Source: Vulcanimicrobiota bacterium
GTDB lineage: Bacteria > Vulcanimicrobiota > Vulcanimicrobiia > Vulcanimicrobiales > Vulcanimicrobiaceae
NCBI GenBank assembly: GCA_019245995.1
Contig: JAFAQW010000039.1
Location: 1-10,555, forward strand
DNA length: 10,555 bases
Direction: 5' to 3'
Shown here: in pieces, positions 7,201 through 10,555 of the stretch
Layout: each line of letters opens with the position of its first letter
How positions within the stretch are numbered: position 1 is the first letter of the stretch
The notes under the pieces: generated by a model
What the model was told of the DNA's origin: nothing
The model's database searches: none
Seen by the model: only the letters and a program-made list of their open reading frames with translations
Program-made: the position numbers and the translations under genes

Positions 7201-7634
7201 GCCCGCACCGCCTCCAGCGTCGCATAGTGCACGAGGGCGACGCCCGCCTCCGCCAATAACTGGCTCGCCACCGGATCGGGGTACGGCTCGTCGTAGACGA
7301 TCTTCACCACGCCGGCGCTGATCAGCAGCTTCGAGCAGTTCACGCACGGCTGATGGGTACAGTAGGCCGTCGCATGCTGCAGGCTCACGCCGTGCAACGC
7401 GCCTTGCACCACGGCGTTGGCTTCGGCATGGGTAGCCCTCAAGCAGTGATCGTTGACCAAGGTACAGCCCACTTCGGTGCAGTGAGCGACGCCGCGCGGC
7501 GCGCCGTTATAACCGGTCGTCAGAATTCGATGGTCGCGCATCAACACGCAGCCGACAGCGGCACGAGGGCACGTCGCTCGAGTGCTCACCGTGTGCGCGA
7601 CTTGCATGAAATACTCGTCCCATCCAGGGCGCAT
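7197..7634 (-). CDS. comEB: dCMP deaminase (ComEB-like cytidine/deoxycytidylate deaminase family)
   Basis: A zinc enzyme of 145 residues that turns dCMP into dUMP, the substrate of thymidylate synthase. The zinc and catalytic motif is THAEANAV (His69, Glu71) with QPCVNCSKLL (Cys97, Cys100). CPRAAVGCVL, GYNGAPRG and the Cys-rich AHCTEVGCTL before THAEAN are typical of dCMP deaminases and set it apart from cytidine or tRNA deaminases. In competence literature this family is called ComEB. Nothing in the window links it to DNA uptake. The ATG at 7634 lies 52 bases after the glyA stop, the widest gap in the minus-strand block, and has no strong SD. Its TGA overlaps the next gene's GTG. Its place beside glyA suggests joint supply of dUMP and methylene-THF for dTMP synthesis. 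Confidence 0.93.
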   Translation of the reverse strand: MRPGWDEYFMQVAHTVSTRATCPRAAVGCVLMRDHRILTTGYNGAPRGVAHCTEVGCTLVNDHCLRATHAEANAVVQGALHGVSLQHATAYCTHQPCVNCSKLLISAGVVKIVYDEPYPDPVASQLLAEAGVALVHYATLEAVRA

Positions 7635-7686
7635 GTCTAGTTGTTAGTAAAGCCCGACCGTCCGACCTTTGCCACGGCGCTTTCGT

Positions 7687-8934
7687 TTACGGGACGTCGA
7701 ATCGTGACGTGAGCTCGCGCACGCGGCCGCGCAGCACGTCGATCTTCTCCCGTCGCGCGACGTCTTCGAACCCGTCGCAAATGATGCGCGCAACTTCGTG
7801 GCACTCGTCCGCGCCGAAGCCGCGTGACGTGATCGCCGGCGTACCGAGGCGAATGCCGCTCGCGACCATCGGCTTTTGCTGGTCGAACGGAATCGCGTTC
7901 TTGTTCACCGTAATGCCGAGCTCGTCCAGGTATTCCTCGACCGCCTTGCCGGTGAGGCCCTTCACCGAAACGTCGACGAGCATCAAGTGCGTGTCGGTAC
8001 CGCCCGCGACGAGCCGCAATCCGGCGCGCGTGAACTCGTCGGCCATCGCGCGCGCGTTCTCGACGACCTCGCGCTGATAGGTTGCAAACTGCGGTTGGAG
8101 CGCTTCGCCGAAGGCCACGGCCTTCGCCGCGATCGTATGCATGAGCGGGCCGCCCTGGATGCCCGGGAAGACGCTCTTGTCAAGCGGCGACGCCCACCGC
8201 TGCGTGCAGAGCGCGAAGCCTCCGCGCGGCCCTCGCAGCGTCTTGTGCGTGGTCGAGGTGACGAAGTCGGAGAGGGGAACGGGCGAAGGATGCAATCCCG
8301 CCGCGACCAGGCCCGCAATGTGGGCGAAATCGACGAGCAAGGCCGCGCCTACTTCGTCGGCGATTTCTCGAAATGGGGCGTACTCCATCGTCCGTGGATA
8401 GGCGCTTGCGCCGGCGACGATCATTTTCGGCTTATGTTCGCGCGCGAGCGCGCGCACTTGATCGAAATCGATCAGCTCCGAATCTCGTTTCACGCCGTAC
8501 GCGACGGCGTTGTAGAGCTTGCCTGAGAAACTGACCTTCGTTCCATGCGTCAGGTGTCCGCCGTGCGCGAGGGACATTCCTAAGACGGTGTCGCCGGGCT
8601 GCAGCACGGCCATGAAAACCGCCATGTTGGCCTGCGCCCCGGAATGCGGCTGAACGTTCGCGTGCTGCGCGCCGAAGAGTTGGGTGAGGCGATCGATCGC
8701 AAGCGTTTCGGCGACGTCAACCCACTCACAACCGCCGTAGTAACGTTTTCCGGGATAGCCCTCCGCGTATTTGTTGGTCATCACCCCGCCCATGGCTTCC
8801 CGAACGGCCTTGCTCGCGTAATTCTCCGACGCGATGAGCTCGAGGTTCTCTCGTTGCCGCCGTTCCTCGCCGGCGATCGCAGCAAAGACCTCCGGGTCCT
8901 GGCTTTCTATGCGGGTCGTCGCAAGCGTTTCCAC
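7687..8934 (-). CDS. glyA: Serine hydroxymethyltransferase
   Basis: A PLP enzyme that converts serine and tetrahydrofolate to glycine and 5,10-methylene-THF. The protein is 415 residues from the GTG at 8934, the usual bacterial length. Motifs: RRQRENLELIASENYAS (about 25-41), EGYPGKRYYGGCEWVD (59-73), HSGAQANMAV (97-106), VDFAHIAGLVAAGLHP (201-216), the PLP lysine Lys231 in TSTTHKTLRGPRGG, and SGIRLGTPAITSRG near the C-terminus. The aspartate that contacts the PLP pyridine is in VDFAHIAGL, where most SHMTs have VDMAHIAGL. The GTG start follows GAAGG about 8 bases away and lies 16 bases after the rpiB stop. An alternative GTG at 9012 would add 26 non-family residues and overlap rpiB by 62 bases, so it is rejected. 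Confidence 0.97.
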   Translation of the reverse strand: METLATTRIESQDPEVFAAIAGEERRQRENLELIASENYASKAVREAMGGVMTNKYAEGYPGKRYYGGCEWVDVAETLAIDRLTQLFGAQHANVQPHSGAQANMAVFMAVLQPGDTVLGMSLAHGGHLTHGTKVSFSGKLYNAVAYGVKRDSELIDFDQVRALAREHKPKMIVAGASAYPRTMEYAPFREIADEVGAALLVDFAHIAGLVAAGLHPSPVPLSDFVTSTTHKTLRGPRGGFALCTQRWASPLDKSVFPGIQGGPLMHTIAAKAVAFGEALQPQFATYQREVVENARAMADEFTRAGLRLVAGGTDTHLMLVDVSVKGLTGKAVEEYLDELGITVNKNAIPFDQQKPMVASGIRLGTPAITSRGFGADECHEVARIICDGFEDVARREKIDVLRGRVRELTSRFDVP

Positions 8935-8950
8935 GAGTCCCGCCTTCGAC

Positions 8951-9481
8951 CTAACCGCCCGGCGGCACTCCAACGAGGTCGCCGGGAGTGCGAGCGTCGG
9001 TGACCTCGCCACGCTCCAAATCCCGCAGCGTACGGGAACGCTGCTCGTTGCCGAACTCGAAGAGTTGGGCGACGCGATACGCGTGCCGGCCGCCGTCGAA
9101 CGGCGTCTCGAGAAAGATCTCGAGCATCCGTTCGACCATCTCCCAACCGCTCAGCCGCTCCGAAAACGCGAGAACGTTCGCATCGTTATGACGCCGCGCC
9201 AACTCCGCGGAATACGGTTCGCTCACGGCTGCGCAACGAACCCCCGGCACCTTGTTGGCTGCCATGGCGATGCCGAGGCTCGAACCGCACACGACGATGC
9301 CGCGCTCGGCCTGCCCCGTCGCGACCGCCTCGCCGACGACATAACCGTATTGCGGATAGTCTACCGGCGTGGCGTCGTGCGTTCCGAAATCCAGCACGTC
9401 GTGGCCGCGGTCGCGCAGAATCTGCGCGATGCGATCCTTGTATTCGAATCCGGCGTGATCCGCGCCAAGGGCGATCTTCAT
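8951..9481 (-). CDS. rpiB: Ribose-5-phosphate isomerase B
   Basis: Interconverts ribose-5-phosphate and ribulose-5-phosphate in the pentose phosphate pathway. It has 176 residues, while RpiB proteins are usually about 145-155. Family residues seen are GADHAGFEYK with Asp8 and His9, the active-site Cys65 in VVCGSSLGIAMAANKVPGVR, His98 in RRHNDANVLAF, and Arg132/Arg136 in DGGRHAYRV. The phosphate-binding loop after Cys65 reads CGSSLG where most members have CGTGIG. About 36 residues follow GGRHAYRVAQL (FEFGNEQRSRTLRDLERGEV and more), a C-terminal extension with no recognised domain. The ATG at 9481 is the first gene start of the minus-strand block. A strong GGAGGT lies 12 bases upstream, longer than ideal. 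Confidence 0.95.
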   Translation of the reverse strand: MKIALGADHAGFEYKDRIAQILRDRGHDVLDFGTHDATPVDYPQYGYVVGEAVATGQAERGIVVCGSSLGIAMAANKVPGVRCAAVSEPYSAELARRHNDANVLAFSERLSGWEMVERMLEIFLETPFDGGRHAYRVAQLFEFGNEQRSRTLRDLERGEVTDARTPGDLVGVPPGG

Positions 9482-9489
9482 AGTTGCAT
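9478..9489 (-). other. Possible 3-codon mini-ORF (MQL) overlapping the rpiB start
   Basis: On the minus strand, ATG CAA CTA TGA starts 4 bases after GGAGG, and its TGA overlaps the rpiB ATG as ATGA. It is too short to test for coding. It may simply be chance, or it may let ribosomes that start at the nearer ATG re-enter at rpiB. Confidence 0.25.
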
Positions 9490-9492
9490 CGA

Positions 9493-9498
9493 ACCTCC
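9493..9498 (-). promoter_or_regulatory. Ribosome-binding site ahead of rpiB
   Basis: The minus strand reads GGAGGT, a near-perfect anti-SD match. It lies 12 bases before the rpiB ATG and 4 bases before the out-of-frame ATG of the MQL mini-ORF. It falls inside the 23-base gap between the divergent rpiB and plus-strand gene starts. Confidence 0.75.
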
Positions 9499-9504
9499 AA
9501 GGCG

Positions 9505-10221
9505 ATGAAGTTTGCCTGTGCGAGCGGGGCGTTCGATCGCGCGATTGCGTCCGCGGAACTCACGCAGCTGGAGTTTTTGGAAGTGTGTGCGCATCAACTC
9601 GCTTGCGACGGCGTCGTTTTGGACGTGCGCCATTTTCCTCGCACCGACGACGACTACCTCGCGCAGATCAAAAAGCTAACGACCGATTGGGGACTGACGA
9701 TCGCGGCGCTGAGCGACGCAACATTCTTTACCGCGACGCCGGAAGTCATGGACGCAACGCTCAGCCAGGCGCGAGCGCTCGGAGCGCCGCTCGTGGCGGC
9801 GCCGCTCGGACGGCCGTTGGAGGGTTCCTGGAGCGAGCAGTTGGAGCGTCTGGACGCCGCCACGTCCCGGGCAAAGACGGCGAACGTTACGCTCGCCGTC
9901 CGCAACGCGCCCGACACCTTCGTCGTCGGCACGCACGACTATCGGCGCGCCGCCAAAGAGGCGGACTCGGCATGGTTGCGCTACGGTCCCGAGCCGCAAA
10001 CGCTGGAAGCCGGCAGCGACGTAGGTACGTTGCGCAACAATACGGTGCTGCTCTGGAGCGACGTCGCAACGCAAACGCAGCGCAGCATCGCCGAAACGGC
10101 AAGCGTCTTCCGCCGGTTCCTCGGCTACCTCGCGCTCGATCACAAAGATTGCGCCGCGGATGCCGACGCGATGATCGCCGGCGTGCGACAATGGCGCGCG
10201 GCCATGGCGAGCACCGAATAA
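9505..10221 (+). CDS. Divergent sugar phosphate isomerase/epimerase-like TIM-barrel protein
   Basis: A cytosolic protein of 238 residues resembling the xylose-isomerase-like (AP endonuclease 2) TIM-barrel family. MKFACASGAF looks like strand 1, LEFLEVCAHQLACDGVVLDV (22-41) like helix 1 and strand 2, and DYLAQIKKLTTDWGLTIAAL (50-69) like the next helix and strand. ALGAPLVAAPLG and TANVTLAVRNAPDTF would be later strands. It is shorter than the usual 260-290. The metal-binding Glu normally at the end of the fifth strand (xLALENH) is Arg133 here, and the usual DPGH stretch reads RYGPEPQT, so metal-dependent isomerase activity is doubtful. The ATG at 9505 is used because it opens strand 1. A TTG at 9484 would add seven residues. 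Only weak AAGG precedes the ATG. The function is not known, and the family call is moderate. Confidence 0.7.
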   Translation: MKFACASGAFDRAIASAELTQLEFLEVCAHQLACDGVVLDVRHFPRTDDDYLAQIKKLTTDWGLTIAALSDATFFTATPEVMDATLSQARALGAPLVAAPLGRPLEGSWSEQLERLDAATSRAKTANVTLAVRNAPDTFVVGTHDYRRAAKEADSAWLRYGPEPQTLEAGSDVGTLRNNTVLLWSDVATQTQRSIAETASVFRRFLGYLALDHKDCAADADAMIAGVRQWRAAMASTE

Positions 10222-10229
10222 AAACTCAA

Positions 10230-10289
10230 CCGCACTACAAGCGTCTGCGCACGCGGTCTTCGAACCTGCGTTCTCGCAGGTGGGTGCGG
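10230..10289. repeat. Candidate three-way RNA junction (nested inverted repeats)
   Basis: Closing stem CCGCAC (10230-10235) pairs with GTGCGG (10284-10289), with an extra T-G pair possible. Inside are a 4-bp hairpin GCGT/ACGC (10241-10254) and a perfect 7-bp hairpin ACCTGCG-TTCT-CGCAGGT (10264-10281). The element starts 8 bases after the TAA of the TIM-barrel gene. It could work on either strand, since the pairs are symmetrical apart from the wobble. Confidence 0.45.
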
Positions 10290-10339
10290 CCCGGCCGCCG
10301 GCTCCGGCATCGATTGTGCTGCGCCGAAGCCTCGCCACC

Positions 10340-10353
10340 GGAGCTGATGCTCC
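10340..10353. repeat. Inverted repeat GGAGC-TGAT-GCTCC
   Basis: A perfect 5-bp stem with a 4-base loop in the non-coding gap. Its left arm contains GGAG, and an ATG (10347) begins in the loop, so folding would hide a possible weak start. No T-run follows. Confidence 0.4.
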
Positions 10354-10374
10354 CGATGTACTTCCAGTCGGTTC

Positions 10375-10425
10375 GGTACCTTCGTGCGCTGCGCGCTAGG
10401 CGCAGTCGAGCCTCTCTACCGTACC
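10375..10425. repeat. Nested inverted repeat: GGTAC/GTACC around CTGCGC-GCTAG-GCGCAG
   Basis: Outer 5-bp stem 10375-10379/10421-10425 encloses a perfect 6-bp hairpin at 10389-10405 with a 5-base loop. It lies about 70 bases before the downstream gene. Confidence 0.4.
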
Positions 10426-10453
10426 ATCGCCGTCAAGCGGCAGGCGGCGCGCC

Positions 10454-10462
10454 GAGGAAGGG
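10454..10462 (+). promoter_or_regulatory. Ribosome-binding site of the short leader ORF
   Basis: GAGGAAGGG contains AAGG 8 bases before the ATG at 10470. CGAGG at 10453-10457 could pair with CCTCG at 10330-10334, which would partly hide this site. It is 30 bases before the ATG at 10493, too far to serve that gene directly. Confidence 0.55.
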
Positions 10463-10469
10463 TCCGGCA

Positions 10470-10496
10470 ATGCTGCCAAGCCTAGCCGTCCGATGA
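10470..10496 (+). CDS. Possible 8-codon leader peptide (MLPSLAVR)
   Basis: ATG to TGA encodes eight residues. It has a good SD (GAGGAAGGG) at proper spacing. Its TGA overlaps the ATG of the next gene as ATGA, while that next gene has no SD of its own (the bases before it are CCTAGCCGTCCG). This is the arrangement expected for translational coupling. No run of a single amino acid suggests attenuation. The frame is open upstream to an ATG at 10347, which would give a 49-residue, Arg-rich product with poor coding character, so the short form is preferred. It may be chance. Confidence 0.4.
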   Translation: MLPSLAVR

Positions 10497-10555
10497 GCGC
10501 ACTGCAGGTGACGGTTACTCCGATGGAACTGCCGCTCGTTCACCCCTTCAAGATC
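10493..10555 (+). CDS. Enolase-superfamily protein, N-terminal fragment (cut by right edge)
   Basis: Only 21 codons are present: MSALQVTVTPMELPLVHPFK then I. The pattern of a beta strand followed by xELPLVHPFK is typical of the capping domain of muconate lactonising-type enolase-superfamily enzymes. The closest feel is o-succinylbenzoate synthase (MenC)/N-acylamino acid racemase, whose starts read xLPLxxPFxTSxG. Dipeptide epimerase is the other likely choice. No catalytic residue is in the window, so the function cannot be settled. The upstream frame is closed by a TAG at 10397 and has no other ATG, GTG or TTG after it, so this start is well fixed. Translation is probably coupled to the leader at 10470. 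Confidence 0.6.
   Translation, partial: MSALQVTVTPMELPLVHPFKI

Larger units (their letters stand above)
10222..10492. other. Structured gap of 271 bases, candidate ncRNA or 5' leader
   Basis: Between the TIM-barrel gene and the enolase-superfamily gene I find no tRNA, rRNA, SRP, tmRNA or complete RNase P pattern. The open frames crossing it are Arg-rich shadows. It holds several perfect inverted repeats: stems 10230-10235/10284-10289, 10241-10244/10251-10254, 10264-10270/10275-10281, 10340-10344/10349-10353, 10375-10379/10421-10425, 10389-10394/10400-10405 and 10429-10432/10438-10441. It also holds a 10-bp palindrome CGGCGCGCCG at 10445-10454. GC-rich DNA makes short stems common, but the number and nesting stand out. 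No T-tract follows any hairpin, so no intrinsic terminator is called. Confidence 0.45.

Noticed and set aside
7635..7686. Possible terminator between glyA and the dCMP deaminase gene
   Set aside because: AAAGC and GCTTT can pair, but the loop is long and only three T residues follow, so an intrinsic terminator is not supported.
10251..10290. TTCGAA in the gap as a possible tRNA or tmRNA T-loop
   Set aside because: The flanking bases do not form a 5-bp T-stem on either strand, and the closed element is only 60 bases, too short for a tRNA.
9676..10338. Minus-strand open frame of 220 codons opposite the TIM-barrel gene
   Set aside because: No SD, no recognisable motif and composition of a shadow frame. 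The plus-strand TIM-barrel reading is clearly better.
10445..10480. Resemblance of GAGGAAGGGTCCGGC to the RNase P RNA motif GAGGAAAGTCCGGGC
   Set aside because: The enolase-superfamily coding start follows within about 30 bases, and no other RNase P conserved segment is present on this strand.
9585..10496. Plus-strand open frame of 303 codons over the TIM-barrel gene and the gap
   Set aside because: It is very Arg-rich and overlaps a better gene in a different frame. Only its last eight codons (the leader) have a good SD.
1..10555. Search by eye for CRISPR repeats, IS elements, integrase, att sites and toxin-antitoxin pairs
   Set aside because: I saw no regularly spaced repeats, transposase motifs or terminal inverted repeats. 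Apart from the 10222-10492 gap the window is densely coding housekeeping DNA.

Overview
This is a GC-rich bacterial window. Fourteen genes lie on the minus strand and form one tightly packed block that runs from about 9481 down to the left edge. Two plus-strand genes and a structured gap fill the right end. The block contains a nearly complete F-type ATP synthase operon in the order atpZ, atpI, atpB, atpE, b', b, atpH, atpA, atpG. Upstream of it, in the same direction, are rpiB, glyA, a dCMP deaminase gene, a WecA/TagO-type sugar-1-phosphate transferase gene and wecB. The atp genes with separate b and b' subunits follow the cyanobacterial order. The rpiB-glyA-(comEB)-wecA-wecB-atp neighbourhood resembles one known from Clostridia and other Terrabacteria, here without upp. 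A deep-branching Terrabacteria-type lineage such as Eremiobacterota/WPS-2, Armatimonadota or Chloroflexota is a reasonable guess, but this is inference and no marker in the window settles it.

Layout on the minus strand, read right to left: rpiB (8951-9481), glyA (7687-8934), dCMP deaminase (7197-7634), WecA/TagO-like (6190-7200), wecB (5002-6180), atpZ-like (4817-5005), atpI-like (4440-4808), atpB (3695-4426), atpE (3404-3682), b' (2956-3390), b (2456-2959), atpH (1921-2463), atpA (389-1888) and the 5' part of atpG (1-388, cut by the edge). Most junctions are GTGA-type overlaps or gaps of 8 to 32 bases. The widest gap is 52 bases, after glyA. Eight of the fourteen genes start with GTG. atpD and atpC are expected beyond the left edge.

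On the plus strand, a short and divergent TIM-barrel sugar-isomerase-like gene (9505-10221) starts only 23 bases from the rpiB start, head to head. Next comes a 271-base gap (10222-10492) with several perfect inverted repeats, including a candidate three-way junction, and an 8-codon leader ORF with a good ribosome-binding site. The stop of that leader overlaps the ATG of an enolase-superfamily gene (10493 onward), which the right edge cuts after 21 codons.

Functionally the block joins several jobs. RpiB serves pentose phosphate metabolism. SHMT makes one-carbon units and dCMP deaminase makes dUMP, and both feed thymidylate synthesis. The WecA-like protein and WecB start lipid-linked cell-surface polysaccharide and supply ManNAc. 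The rest is the ATP synthase. The window is mostly conserved housekeeping DNA. The points most worth a second look are the structured gap with its leader ORF, the TIM-barrel protein that seems to lack metal ligands, the head-to-head start arrangement, and the residue variants in subunits c, alpha, a and RpiB.
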